Below, one piece after another: positions 42,919-52,735 of a DNA stretch of 64,000 nt. Position numbers and translations under genes: made by a program. The stretch comes from Sporisorium sorghi (taxonomy: Eukaryota; Basidiomycota; Ustilaginomycetes; Ustilaginales; Ustilaginaceae), in assembly GCA_023212695.1 (NCBI GenBank), contig JALCCG010000006.1:124001-188000 (forward strand). Reading direction: 5' to 3'. The notes under the pieces are model-generated. The model was given only the letters and a program-made list of their open reading frames with translations, made no database searches and was not told the origin of the DNA. The stretch's first letter is position 1. Every line of letters begins with the position of its first letter.

Positions 42919-44286
42919 ATGATACATACAACCACGATACGATCAGAACTGGAGACTTACCTCAAGAAGACGGGATTAACGATAAATCAATTTGGAGAGC
43001 TATCCAAAATTAACTCAGGAACATTAAGTACTATCATTAAGGGGGTTCGACCCATTGCCATGCAGCAGTTGGATCGTATTGTTGCAGCTATGGGATTGCC
43101 TGAGGGCAGCTTTTATGAGTTATATCTGGAGGAATGTTTCAGTTATCCACTCAATTGGAGAAGGCTGAAGCCATTTTTATATCGTTGTGCCGAACTGGAT
43201 AAGCTGGAGTTAATTCAGAAGGTTGTACGATACATGACAGATAACCTAGCCTATGTGCCGTTACTTTTTGATACAGCTGAAGTTTTATTAAACCAAGAAA
43301 AGCGTTCAGCAGCAGCAATCATATACGAATCTGTAGCTGAAAGTGAGAAGTATCAACATTCAGAGCGATTAGCACTATGTCATTACCGATTATTTACAAT
43401 ATCCATAGGGCATGACCAGGAAAAAAATCTTCGGGCAGCCACCAAATTTGAGGGATTCGTCGAGCGGTTAGATGAAATAGATCAATTGGATGCGTTGAAA
43501 GACTTAGCTAATACATATCTATCACTTCGTCAATGGGGCAAAGTAGATGAGATGTCAAAAGAAATGGGCAGAAAGGCAACTATTCAATATCATCATAAAT
43601 ATAATCAAAACAGTAGATTTAAATATAATTTACTTAAAAAACCTAAGCGACCGTTGTTTTTGTATATCATATACTCGCACTTACTACGTTCAGCAGTTTG
43701 TGACGAAATGGGTAATTACGAGCTAGCATTAAAGTATGTTTCACTATATTCGGATTTGAGTTGGGTCAAAGAGGATACAGCAGAAGCACTTCGTATCAAA
43801 GAAGAATTTAAAATACTGGCTCTAGTAAATACATGTTTATATCAGCTTATGATGGGACAAGTTGAAGTACTGCCGCAATATGTAGCTTATGTTGAATCGA
43901 GAGAAGCTGAGATCCTTCCGGCACTAATCAAAATTATTCAAGCTGCTAATAAGTATAATTTCAACATTGATTTTGTTCTGGAAAAATTCGAAAGTCAAAT
44001 TTCTTCCTATGCAGTTAAACAAGCTAATATTGGAACTTATACCTATCAAGTAGTAGCCGATCGGTATACTCATTTTTTAAGTGAGCTATCTCTTTATTAT
44101 TTACGCAGTCAGCGATATGATATCGGTATAAATTGCTTATTGGATTGTTTGGCATCAGCCATTGAAATTCATAGTGATAGTGCTATTCTTAATTGTGTAA
44201 GAATGTTTGAGAAATTTAGAGATTTTACATCTGTTGAAGTACAAAATAAATATAATACTTTAATTAGCGAGGTGCCAAAGAAATGA
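42919..44286 (+). CDS. RRNPP-type peptide receptor: HTH plus TPR domain (AloR-like)
   Basis: A 455-residue cytoplasmic regulator. Residues about 1-65 form an XRE-type HTH (IRSELETYLKKTGLTINQFG, INSGTLSTIIKGVRPIAMQQ). The rest is a helical TPR-like solenoid, with repeats such as FDTAEVLLNQEKRSAAAIIY, YLSLRQWGKVDEMSK and YYLRSQRYDIGINCLLDCLA. The start at 42919 has GGAGG 9 nt upstream; a longer frame from 42874 lacks one. Its stop overlaps the start of a 40-residue secreted peptide gene. Receptor plus peptide in this order is the RRNPP quorum-sensing layout; HTH-TPR receptors of this size with such peptides were named AloR-AloP in Paenibacillus polymyxa. Confidence 0.85.
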   Translation: MIHTTTIRSELETYLKKTGLTINQFGELSKINSGTLSTIIKGVRPIAMQQLDRIVAAMGLPEGSFYELYLEECFSYPLNWRRLKPFLYRCAELDKLELIQKVVRYMTDNLAYVPLLFDTAEVLLNQEKRSAAAIIYESVAESEKYQHSERLALCHYRLFTISIGHDQEKNLRAATKFEGFVERLDEIDQLDALKDLANTYLSLRQWGKVDEMSKEMGRKATIQYHHKYNQNSRFKYNLLKKPKRPLFLYIIYSHLLRSAVCDEMGNYELALKYVSLYSDLSWVKEDTAEALRIKEEFKILALVNTCLYQLMMGQVEVLPQYVAYVESREAEILPALIKIIQAANKYNFNIDFVLEKFESQISSYAVKQANIGTYTYQVVADRYTHFLSELSLYYLRSQRYDIGINCLLDCLASAIEIHSDSAILNCVRMFEKFRDFTSVEVQNKYNTLISEVPKK

Positions 44287-44405
44287 AAAGAAAAATTGCA
44301 CTATGGTTAGTTACTGTAATTGTTACTATCTCTATTAGCATTCCATTACATGCCGCTGAGCCAATTTATGTTCAACTTTATACTCATGGTGGGGGCGCGT
44401 ATTAA
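44283..44405 (+). CDS. secreted signalling pro-peptide of the quorum-sensing cassette (AloP-like)
   Basis: A 40-residue peptide whose ATG overlaps the TGA of the receptor gene (ATGA). It has a basic start (KRK), a hydrophobic core (residues 5-21) and a likely signal cleavage after HAA (residue 25). The C-terminal 15 residues are EPIYVQLYTHGGGAY, and the mature signal is probably the last 6-10 residues. Export, trimming, and re-import by an oligopeptide permease to bind the TPR receptor is the standard RRNPP route. It was below the size of most ORF callers, and the overlap supports it. Confidence 0.82.
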   Translation: MKRKIALWLVTVIVTISISIPLHAAEPIYVQLYTHGGGAY

Positions 44406-44638
44406 TTGAAGTAATTTATATATACAGACGTTCCTATTGTCATAGGGCGTCTATTTTTTCACAAGCTCAGAATAATTATCTTGAAAAATTTATTCTAAAA
44501 ACACAAAATTACAGGCAGTTACTGCCAAAATCAAAATAGAGAATAGAGTTAATTTCAAGTAAGACAGTTATGAACAGACCTTACCTTGCCCAGCAAAGTA
44601 AATTGTTTATGTTATGATTCTATCAGGGGTAGTATCTA
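44406..44638. other. region between the quorum-sensing cassette and the CRISPR leader
   Basis: AT-rich, no ORF. An imperfect inverted repeat (ACAGACGTTCCT..., ...AGGGCGTCTATTTTTT, about 44424-44459) resembles a terminator for the peptide gene. A short GGCAGTTACTGCC palindrome lies at about 44513-44525. Confidence 0.45.
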
Positions 44639-44808
44639 GTGCGAATGTAAAGCGAACATGAAAAACCAGGTGGGTTCGCACCACATTATATCCATATTAT
44701 ATAAAATTATTAAATACATGTATTTTTTTATTGATACCTTTATTGATTAATAAGCTGTTTTTTTCTCTATAATTTTCGTTTTTTAATATATTTTTACCGA
44801 AAAACGGA
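44639..44808 (+). promoter_or_regulatory. leader of CRISPR array 1, with conserved hairpin motif
   Basis: It begins with GTGCGAA (44639-44645), AAGCGAACATGA, a G-rich loop and TTCGCAC (44675-44681), which can form a stem. About 125 nt of AT-rich sequence follows and ends ACCGAAAAACGGA directly before the first repeat. The leader of array 2 has the same order and almost the same length (170 versus 168 nt to the first repeat). Confidence 0.85.
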
Positions 44809-47365
44809 GTCGCACCCTGCATGGGTGCGTGGATTGAAATTGCGCTAGTAAGGTTTGCTCGTGGAATGAAAGAGTCGCACCCTGCATGGGTGCGTGGATT
44901 GAAATACCCGGGGGGAGCGTGTTTGAGGGAATAACGATAGTCGCACCCTGCATGGGTGCGTGGATTGAAATAGGATACATATGTACAATGCGCCCACATG
45001 TAAACGTCGCACCCTGCATGGGTGCGTGGATTGAAATACAAAGTTCAATATCGTCTTTCCATACTGTAATGAGTCGCACCCTGCATGGGTGCGTGGATTG
45101 AAATTTTCGTAGGCGATTAAGAGAAACAGCCGCCTGTTGTCGCACCCTGCATGGGTGCGTGGATTGAAATTGAAGGGTACAATGACGGTTCTTACGAAAG
45201 CCGAGTCGCACCCTGCATGGGTGCGTGGATTGAAATCAGCGTGTCATGTAGGACTTCGCCTGTTAACTTGGTCGCACCCTGCATGGGTGCGTGGATTGAA
45301 ATCCTCGTCAAAATCCTGTTCAAGCTCTCCCGGTTCGGTCGCACCCTGCATGGGTGCGTGGATTGAAATTTTAAAGACCTTTCTTTCTTGGGACTGCAAT
45401 TGCGTCGCACCCTGCATGGGTGCGTGGATTGAAATTTCCGTCCGGAATGGGAACGGTGTTGCTTTCTCAGGTCGCACCCTGCATGGGTGCGTGGATTGAA
45501 ATATAGAATAGTTCGATTATCATCTGATCGGATTGACGTCGCACCCTGCATGGGTGCGTGGATTGAAATTTTATCGTCAGTCCACTAGCAACCTTACAGA
45601 AGTAGAGTCGCACCCTGCATGGGTGCGTGGATTGAAATTCCATCTTGGATAACTTCAAACTGGTGCAGATCGTGTCGCACCCTGCATGGGTGCGTGGATT
45701 GAAATGGCTATCTGTTTCGACTCCTGGGGGACCTTGGAGTCGCACCCTGCATGGGTGCGTGGATTGAAATTCTAGAGCAACCAAAACCCCACCCCCTATT
45801 AGGCGTCGCACCCTGCATGGGTGCGTGGATTGAAATGATATGATGTCACCACCATAAAGCCCTAATAAAGTCGCACCCTGCATGGGTGCGTGGATTGAAA
45901 TATTTACGTCTTTCACATAACTCGGTATTATTGCGTCGCACCCTGCATGGGTGCGTGGATTGAAATTATATGNNNNNNNNNNNNNNNNNNNNNNNNNNNN
46001 NNNNNNNNNNNNNNNNNNNNNNNNNNNNNNNNNNNNNNNNNNNNNNNNNNNNNNNNNNNNNNNNNNNTGTCGTCGCACCCTGCATGGGTGCGTGGATTGA
46101 AATTATAGCGGGCTTGGGGATAAGTCGAAGGCGAACGTCGCACCCTGCATGGGTGCGTGGATTGAAATCCGTCCATACCCAGCACATTGATCGTTTTAGT
46201 TGTCGCACCCTGCATGGGTGCGTGGATTGAAATACTGTACGTTGATGATGGTCCGACATCGATCTTCAAGTCGCACCCTGCATGGGTGCGTGGATTGAAA
46301 TAATTCGGATAAACGATTAGACACCGATCCTTTGGCGTCGCACCCTGCATGGGTGCGTGGATTGAAATGGTTCTTTCTTGTCCCAGAAGATACGGGCTCC
46401 CAGGTCGCACCCTGCATGGGTGCGTGGATTGAAATTCCGGTCTTAGCTGTGGTTCAGCTGCGGTAACCCGTCGCACCCTGCATGGGTGCGTGGATTGAAA
46501 TTTCCAATTCCAGAAACACATCCGTGGATCTGGAGTCGCACCCTGCATGGGTGCGTGGATTGAAATATTTAGACGCCATAAGTTTCTTGGCTGTTAACTA
46601 GTCGCACCCTGCATGGGTGCGTGGATTGAAATGGCCATCAGCGCCGAACACTCGCATTACACGCGGGTTGCACCCTGCATGGGTGCGTGGATTGAAATTC
46701 GTATCAAATGCGCAAGCACGATCGCAGCCGCGGTCGCACCCTGCATGGGTGCGTGGATTGAAATCGCGATAAAATGGCTGATCGCGCCGTTAAAAAGGTC
46801 GCACCCTGCATGGGTGCGTGGATTGAAATAGGCAACGAGATCCGCAATTGGCTGGGTGATTCGGTCGCACCCTGCATGGGTGCGTGGATTGAAATGATTT
46901 GATAATCCTCGTCTAGCAAAACAACACCGTGTCGCACCCTGCATGGGTGCGTGGATTGAAATGTCTGACCAAACTTGCCGTACAGGGTGTTTAGAAAGTC
47001 GCACCCTGCATGGGTGCGTGGATTGAAATAATACAGTGTTCAAGGCACTTGGAGAAATTATTACCGTCGCACCCTGCATGGGTGCGTGGATTGAAATATG
47101 GTTGTAGTGTGGACTAAAGAACCTACGCTGTACGTCGCACCCTACATGGGTGCGTGGATTGAAATACCAATAAACCAACGGGGTCCGATCTCTTGTAAGT
47201 CGCACCCTTCGTGGGTGCGTGGATTGAAATCTTTAGAGAGGAAGAAGAGAAGATATGAATATACAGTCGCACCCTACATGGGTGCGTGGATTGAAATTTT
47301 CACGTAATCTATTGCTCCGCAAATGTCGTAGAAGTCGCACCCTACATAGGTGTGTGCTTTGAAAT
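44809..47365 (+). CRISPR. CRISPR array 1, type I-C, 39 repeats (38 visible and one inferred in the N gap)
   Basis: The repeat is 32 bp: GTCGCACCC, loop TGCAT, GGGTGCG, then TGGATTGAAAT. Spacers are about 33-36 bp. The hairpin stem and the ATTGAAAT 3' end are typical of type I-C, with T instead of the common final C. Thirty-four visible repeats are of this type; one at 46667 has C3 changed to T. The distal end holds variants: TACAT loop at 47134 and 47266, TTCGT loop (array 2 type) at 47199, and a degenerate last repeat at 47334. The leader is on the left, so new spacers enter there. A terminator follows the array. Confidence 0.98.
45973..46067. other. run of 95 N inside array 1
   Basis: Between the repeat ending at 45966 and the one starting at 46072 there are 105 bp. 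This fits one missing repeat (32 bp) with two spacers of about 36 bp, if the N count reflects the true length. Confidence 0.9.
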
Positions 47366-47428
47366 GGCGGCACTCAAAGATGAGTAAAAAGTAGTACATT
47401 TTACAATGTAAATAACATACTTAACATA

Positions 47429-47475
47429 AAAACAACGGTAATTCGCAGATTTTTGCGATCATCCGTTGTTTTTTA
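47429..47475 (+). terminator. terminator after CRISPR array 1
   Basis: Stem AAAACAACGG (47429-47438) / CCGTTGTTTT (47463-47472) with an inner TCGCA/TGCGA pairing and a T-run. It separates the array transcript from the cas operon. Confidence 0.88.
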
Positions 47476-47627
47476 GCTAATTCAGTTATAAATGATAGAA
47501 AATTGTATATTTCAGGAAGGTCTTGGAGATGCGTCTGCAGAATTATATATGTTAGGAATATTAGTATTTTAATAGGAATAAAGAACTGTGTTGTATGTAT
47601 ATACAAGGCAAATAAAGGGGGCATAAG
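47476..47627 (+). promoter_or_regulatory. cas operon upstream region
   Basis: AT-rich, with no ORF. The promoter of the cas operon should be here; I see no single convincing -35/-10 pair. AAAGGGGG lies 8 nt before the cas3 ATG. Confidence 0.45.
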
Positions 47628-50054
47628 ATGGCCTATATCGCCCATATTCGCAAAAGTGACCTGGAGCATCAGTCTGTTGAGGAGCATCTACTCGGTGTCA
47701 AAATTCTAGCCGAGATGTATGGGGAGCCTTTAGGTGTTAAGCATATTACGGGGCTTGCTGGGATGCTTCATGATATGGGGAAGTACACGGATAAATTCAA
47801 AAATTACTTATACGAAGCTTTAGAAAATCCTGAGGCTCCTCCGAAAAGAGGCAGTGTTGATCACTCTACCGCTGGGGGGCGTCTGCTCTATAAGTTATTT
47901 CATACTGGGAGAATTGATAGATACAAGGGCATTTTAGCAGAGATTGTAGGTAACGCGATCATATCTCATCATTCTTATCTAAAGGATTTTTTGAGTCCTG
48001 AATTGGAATCGAATTATTTAAATCGTGTTCGGGACAAAGAGATAGAGGAGTATGAGGAAAGTGTACAACGTTTCTTTGAATATACAATCGGTGAAGATGA
48101 CTTCCGTCTATATGTTAACCAAGCAGAACTTGAATTAAGTGAATTCATGGGTAGAAACTCATCAATCACCCTAGAGAATAAATGTATGTTCCTCACTAAG
48201 TTTGTTTTTAGTGCACTTATTGATGCGGATCGAACCAATACCAGGTGTTTTGAGGAAAAAAGTTTAGATGAATACAAGAGGCCGCACTTCGAGGGTCTCT
48301 TTGATACCTACTACAGCAGATTGATGAAAGAGATAGATTCCTTTGCAAGTTATAGTTCTTCACCAATTAATCGACTTCGAAATCAGATGTCAGAGCAATG
48401 CGACCGTTTTGCTGAAAAACCCTCGGGTATTTATACGTTGTCGATCCCAACGGGCGGCGGTAAAACATTGGCCAGTCTTCGATATGCACTCAAGCATGCT
48501 CGAACTTATAACAAAAGGCATATTATTTATGTCTTACCATACACGACAATAATAGAACAGAATGCAGCTGAAGTGCGACGGATTCTTCAGGATGACGCTA
48601 ATATACTGGAGCATCATTCCAACGTGGTTGAGGAATCTGATGAAGATGATGAACATATGGAAGGTATGTTGTCCGTTCGGGAAAAGTTGAAGTTAGCCAA
48701 AGACAACTGGGACTCTCCAATTATTTTTACTACGATGGTGCAGTTTTTGAATGTGTTTTATGACAAAGGGAGTCGAAATATTCGCAGACTTCACAATTTG
48801 AGCGAATCCGTCATTATCTTTGATGAAGTGCAGAAGGTACCTGTTTCATGTGTATCCCTATTTAATACAGCACTGAACTTTCTGAATCTGTACGCTCATT
48901 CTAGCATTGTTCTTTGTACGGCTACGCAACCAGCACTTGATTTCGTGGAGCACAAACTGAGTATCAGTCCAGATGCGGAAATGATCAAGGATATACAACA
49001 AGTAATTACGGCATTCAAAAGAGTAGAGATACAGGATTGTGCAACAGATCATTTTTTTAATAATGAGAGCCTAGTAGAATTTATCACTGATCGGATGGGC
49101 GAAACAAAAAGTGTTTTAGTGATTTTGAATACGAAATCCGTTGTCAAAAATTTGTATCAGCAACTGTTAACGGGCATCTCCGAGATTCCTATTTACCACT
49201 TAAGCACATCAATGTGTGCTGCTCACCGAAAAAAGAAACTGGATGAAGTGCGGGAACTTCTAAAGAATGGAGACAAAGTGATTTGTGTCAGCACGCCATT
49301 AATTGAAGCCGGCGTCGATGTCAGTTTTGAATGCGTCATTCGCTCCTTAGCAGGCTTGGATTCGATTGCGCAGGCAGCCGGAAGATGTAACCGTCATGGG
49401 GAACATGTTCTGAGACAGGTGTATGTGATTGATCACGAAGAGGAGAACTTGAGACATCTTAAGGAGATTCAGAAGGGAAAACAGATTTCCAAGAAAATTT
49501 TGATCGATTTGAAACGGGATTCCTTGTGTCATGGCGGTCACCTATTGTCTGTGCAAGCAATGGAAAAATATTTTCAGGAGTTCTATACGGATTTCAAATC
49601 GGCATTGGACTATTCGATTCCTAAATTAGGACAGAGTATGACCAACTTATTATTCGGGGGATTAGCTAATAACAAATACTATCAAGAGTACGCTACCAAC
49701 AAGAAGGTCAGGCTGCCTTTGTTTATAGTCAACAGTTATCAGACTGCGGCAGAGCATTTCAATGTGATTGATGACCGTAATACTTCAGTAATCGTCCCTT
49801 ACGGAGAAGAAGGTAAGGACATTATAGCAGAGCTTAACGGGGCTGAGCGTATTGACGACTTCTCGAAACTATTGCGAAGAGCGCAGCAGTTCACTATCAA
49901 TTTATTTGATCATGAATTGCGGACCTTAGACAAGAACGGTGGATTAGAACGGATATTGGATGGACAAATGATGGTGCTGCGTGACGGAGCATATAGCGAA
50001 GAATTTGGACTCGATATGGAGAATGATAGCTGGTCGGGTTTGGAATTGTATTAG
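47628..50054 (+). CDS. cas3: CRISPR-associated helicase/nuclease Cas3 (type I-C)
   Basis: An 808-residue protein joining an N-terminal HD nuclease and a superfamily II helicase. HD motif LHDMGKYTDKF (H48, D49) with later HH in IISHHSYLKD. Helicase motifs: Walker A SIPTGGGKTLASL (about 271-283), motif II IIFDEVQKVP (about 397), motif III CTATQPAL, and motif VI QAAGRCNRHGE (about 582). It is recruited by Cascade to the displaced strand and degrades target DNA. It is the first gene of the operon. Motifs are complete, so it is probably active. Confidence 0.97.
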   Translation: MAYIAHIRKSDLEHQSVEEHLLGVKILAEMYGEPLGVKHITGLAGMLHDMGKYTDKFKNYLYEALENPEAPPKRGSVDHSTAGGRLLYKLFHTGRIDRYKGILAEIVGNAIISHHSYLKDFLSPELESNYLNRVRDKEIEEYEESVQRFFEYTIGEDDFRLYVNQAELELSEFMGRNSSITLENKCMFLTKFVFSALIDADRTNTRCFEEKSLDEYKRPHFEGLFDTYYSRLMKEIDSFASYSSSPINRLRNQMSEQCDRFAEKPSGIYTLSIPTGGGKTLASLRYALKHARTYNKRHIIYVLPYTTIIEQNAAEVRRILQDDANILEHHSNVVEESDEDDEHMEGMLSVREKLKLAKDNWDSPIIFTTMVQFLNVFYDKGSRNIRRLHNLSESVIIFDEVQKVPVSCVSLFNTALNFLNLYAHSSIVLCTATQPALDFVEHKLSISPDAEMIKDIQQVITAFKRVEIQDCATDHFFNNESLVEFITDRMGETKSVLVILNTKSVVKNLYQQLLTGISEIPIYHLSTSMCAAHRKKKLDEVRELLKNGDKVICVSTPLIEAGVDVSFECVIRSLAGLDSIAQAAGRCNRHGEHVLRQVYVIDHEEENLRHLKEIQKGKQISKKILIDLKRDSLCHGGHLLSVQAMEKYFQEFYTDFKSALDYSIPKLGQSMTNLLFGGLANNKYYQEYATNKKVRLPLFIVNSYQTAAEHFNVIDDRNTSVIVPYGEEGKDIIAELNGAERIDDFSKLLRRAQQFTINLFDHELRTLDKNGGLERILDGQMMVLRDGAYSEEFGLDMENDSWSGLELY

Positions 50055-50081
50055 TCATATTTTTTGAAAGGAGGTGAATCT

Positions 50082-50801
50082 ATGAGAAACTCTGTAGAGT
50101 TTAAGGTTTATGGTGATTACGCATTATTTACTGATCCTCTGACAAAGCTGGGCGGGGAGAAACTTTCCTATCAGGTGCCGACGTATCAGGCTATTAAAGG
50201 CATTGTAGAGTCAATTTATTGGAAACCCACACTAATTATGGTCATTGATAAGATTCGTGTCATGAAAGCGATCCGTATGGAGTCGAAAGGCATTCGACCA
50301 ATCGATTATAGCGGAGGCAACACGCTTGCTAATTACACGTACTTAAAGGACGTAGAATATCAAGTGCGTGCTCACTTTGTTTTTAACATGAACCGACCGG
50401 ATCTGGAATTTGATCGTAACGAACATAAACACCATAACATATTAAAACGTTCGCTTCAGGTTGGTGGTCGCAGAGATATCTTTTTAGGTGCACGTGAGTG
50501 TCAAGGATACGTGGAGCCGTGTGTTTTTGGCGAAGGCGAAAGTTTTTACGGTGGCTATGGGGATATTCATCTGGGTCATATGGTGCATGGGATTAATTAT
50601 CCGGATGAAACCGGTAGAGAGCAATTAGAGGTAAGACTCTGGAACGCTGTTATGAAGGATGGGGTTATTACTTTCCCTAGGCCAGAGGCGTGTACTCAGG
50701 TCCGCACTATCTCGGATATGAAGCCGAAGCATTTTGATCATACCAATGTGGAATCTGCAGATCAATTGTTAGCCAGTTGGGGAGAGGAGGGGAATCCATG
50801 A
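50082..50801 (+). CDS. cas5c: Cas5c (Cas5d), pre-crRNA processing endoribonuclease
   Basis: A 239-residue RAMP protein. In type I-C, which lacks Cas6, Cas5c cuts the repeat RNA at the base of its hairpin and stays on the crRNA 5' handle. Visible are [60 protein letters not shown] text and [20 protein letters not shown]. The ATG at 50082 has AAAGGAGGTG upstream and is preferred to a TTG at 50064. Its stop overlaps the cas8c start (ATGA). Confidence 0.95.
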   Translation: MRNSVEFKVYGDYALFTDPLTKLGGEKLSYQVPTYQAIKGIVESIYWKPTLIMVIDKIRVMKAIRMESKGIRPIDYSGGNTLANYTYLKDVEYQVRAHFVFNMNRPDLEFDRNEHKHHNILKRSLQVGGRRDIFLGARECQGYVEPCVFGEGESFYGGYGDIHLGHMVHGINYPDETGREQLEVRLWNAVMKDGVITFPRPEACTQVRTISDMKPKHFDHTNVESADQLLASWGEEGNP

Positions 50802-52723
50802 GCTGGCTCATGAAATTATATGAAACGTATGAATCGAATCTGGATTGTGTCGGAGAAACGGAGCAGCGATATAATCGTGAATTTACACTACTGCCTGTAT
50901 CACACACAACTCAGAATGCTCATATAGAAGTCACTGTAACCGAAAGTGGAGAGTTTCATTCTGCCGAGGTTATTGTTGATAAAAGTGATATGAGTACACT
51001 GATCCCATGCACTGAAAAATCAGCAAGCCGTGCCGGGGCGGTGATTGCTCCTTATCCGCTGCATGACAAGCTGAGTTATGTATCCGGAGATTACGTCGCT
51101 TACGGCGGTAAGATTAAGGGAGAGGAGCCTTTTGCAACTTACATACAAGAACTTCAGAACTGGGCTGATTCACCCTATACACACTCCAAGGTGAAGAGTA
51201 TCTATCAATATTTAAGCAAGAAGCAATTAATTCATGATTTGGTGAGGTGCAGTATTCTTTGTGTGGACGGGGCCAATCAGCTTATTGAAAAATGGGATAA
51301 GAAATATGAAGCTTTGTATCCTGAGAAGCCTGCGATTTTTAGTGTTGTGGCTGGCGAACAGACAAGCGCATTTATCCGCTTTAATGTGTATTCGCCTGAT
51401 CGAATTCTCACAAAGGTTTGGAACGATTCTGAAATGTATCTTTCATTTATCCAATATTACCAAGAGCAGTTGGGTAGCGAAGATCTTTGTTATGTGTCCG
51501 GTAAGAGGTTGCCGAGTACGGACAAACATGCGAATAAAATTCGAAATGCTGCTGATAAAGCCAAACTGATCTCGGCGAATGATACGACAGGTTTTACTTT
51601 TCGAGGACGATTTATCCACAGTAGGGATGCTGCAAGTATCAGTTATGACGTGTCGCAAAAAGCACATAATGCATTGAAATGGCTCATTAATCGGCAAGGT
51701 AAAACTATGGATCAGCGGGTATTTCTGGTATGGGGGAACGATGCTTTAGTTCTTCCTGATCCTTCAGAAGACACCTTTGCCCTTGATCCTGAGGCCATAT
51801 CAGAGGCCATCATTAAATCGAGTACGAATACAGCACTTGCGAGCGAAGTAGCTAAAGCCTTGGACGGTTACCGGAACAAATTGGTTTCGAAATCGGATCC
51901 ATTCAGTGGAGAGGTCAATATTATGATTCTTGACTCGGCAACTACGGGGCGTATGGCTGTATTGTATTATCGTAATTTAAACATGGAAATTTATTTAAAT
52001 AGGCTAGTGAAATGGCACACCTCGTGCGCGTGGCTCCATCGGTACCGAAAAAATGAACAGGGCGAATTCGTTTCTTTCTATGGAGCGCCGTCAACAAAGG
52101 ATATCGCTTTTGCCGCTTATGGGCCAAGAGCCGGGGACAAGCTGGTCAAAGGATTGATGGAGCGTATGCTTCCATGTATTGTGGATGGCACCAAAGTTCC
52201 TCAGGACATCATCAAAAGTGTATATATTCGTGCTTCTAACCCGGTATCCATGGAAACTTGGGAATGGGAGAAAACGCTGAGTATTGCTTGCGCATTGATT
52301 AATAAAGATTTTACAGATCGACAGGAGGGACTTGGATTGGCACTAGATGTGAATAACGATGACCGCAGTTATTTGTTCGGACGAATGCTTGCGGTTGCAG
52401 ATGTACTGGAACGACGAGCTTTAGGCGATGAGAAGCGGGCGACAAATGCCATACGATACATGAATGCCTTTGCTAAGCATCCTGAGCGCACATGGCAAGT
52501 CATTCAAGCAGCTTTACAGCCTTATCAAGCCCGATTGGGAAGGGACGCGACCTATTGGAGTAAGATCATTGATGAAATCGGGTATGCGTTCAAACCCGAA
52601 GAGTTTAACAATAAATCTTTGAGCGGCCAATATCTGCTCGGCTTTTATAGTCAGCGTCATGAGCTCTACCAGAAGAAAAATAAAACTGACGATGCTACTG
52701 CATCAGAAACATCTAACGATTAA
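50798..52723 (+). CDS. cas8c: Cas8c (Csd1), large Cascade subunit
   Basis: A 641-residue protein of the Csd1 family, which recognises the PAM and binds target DNA in the I-C Cascade complex. Family features are [40 protein letters not shown] and FLVWGN in the middle. The C-terminal part has [14 protein letters not shown], the typical end. A helical C-terminal segment may also supply the small subunit by internal translation, as known for type I-C. ATG at 50798 with GAGGAGGGG upstream, overlapping cas5c. Confidence 0.96.
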   Translation: MSWLMKLYETYESNLDCVGETEQRYNREFTLLPVSHTTQNAHIEVTVTESGEFHSAEVIVDKSDMSTLIPCTEKSASRAGAVIAPYPLHDKLSYVSGDYVAYGGKIKGEEPFATYIQELQNWADSPYTHSKVKSIYQYLSKKQLIHDLVRCSILCVDGANQLIEKWDKKYEALYPEKPAIFSVVAGEQTSAFIRFNVYSPDRILTKVWNDSEMYLSFIQYYQEQLGSEDLCYVSGKRLPSTDKHANKIRNAADKAKLISANDTTGFTFRGRFIHSRDAASISYDVSQKAHNALKWLINRQGKTMDQRVFLVWGNDALVLPDPSEDTFALDPEAISEAIIKSSTNTALASEVAKALDGYRNKLVSKSDPFSGEVNIMILDSATTGRMAVLYYRNLNMEIYLNRLVKWHTSCAWLHRYRKNEQGEFVSFYGAPSTKDIAFAAYGPRAGDKLVKGLMERMLPCIVDGTKVPQDIIKSVYIRASNPVSMETWEWEKTLSIACALINKDFTDRQEGLGLALDVNNDDRSYLFGRMLAVADVLERRALGDEKRATNAIRYMNAFAKHPERTWQVIQAALQPYQARLGRDATYWSKIIDEIGYAFKPEEFNNKSLSGQYLLGFYSQRHELYQKKNKTDDATASETSND

Positions 52724-52735
52724 GGAGTGATTGGA

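Noticed and set aside
44406..44808. tracrRNA or other nuclease-associated RNA near the array
   Set aside because: The locus is type I-C, which needs no tracrRNA, and no anti-repeat was seen outside the arrays.
44697..47307. Many ORFs of 60-200 codons within array 1 on both strands
   Set aside because: They are repeat translations (for example APCMGAWIEI or SIHAPMQGAT) produced by the CRISPR repeats, not genes.
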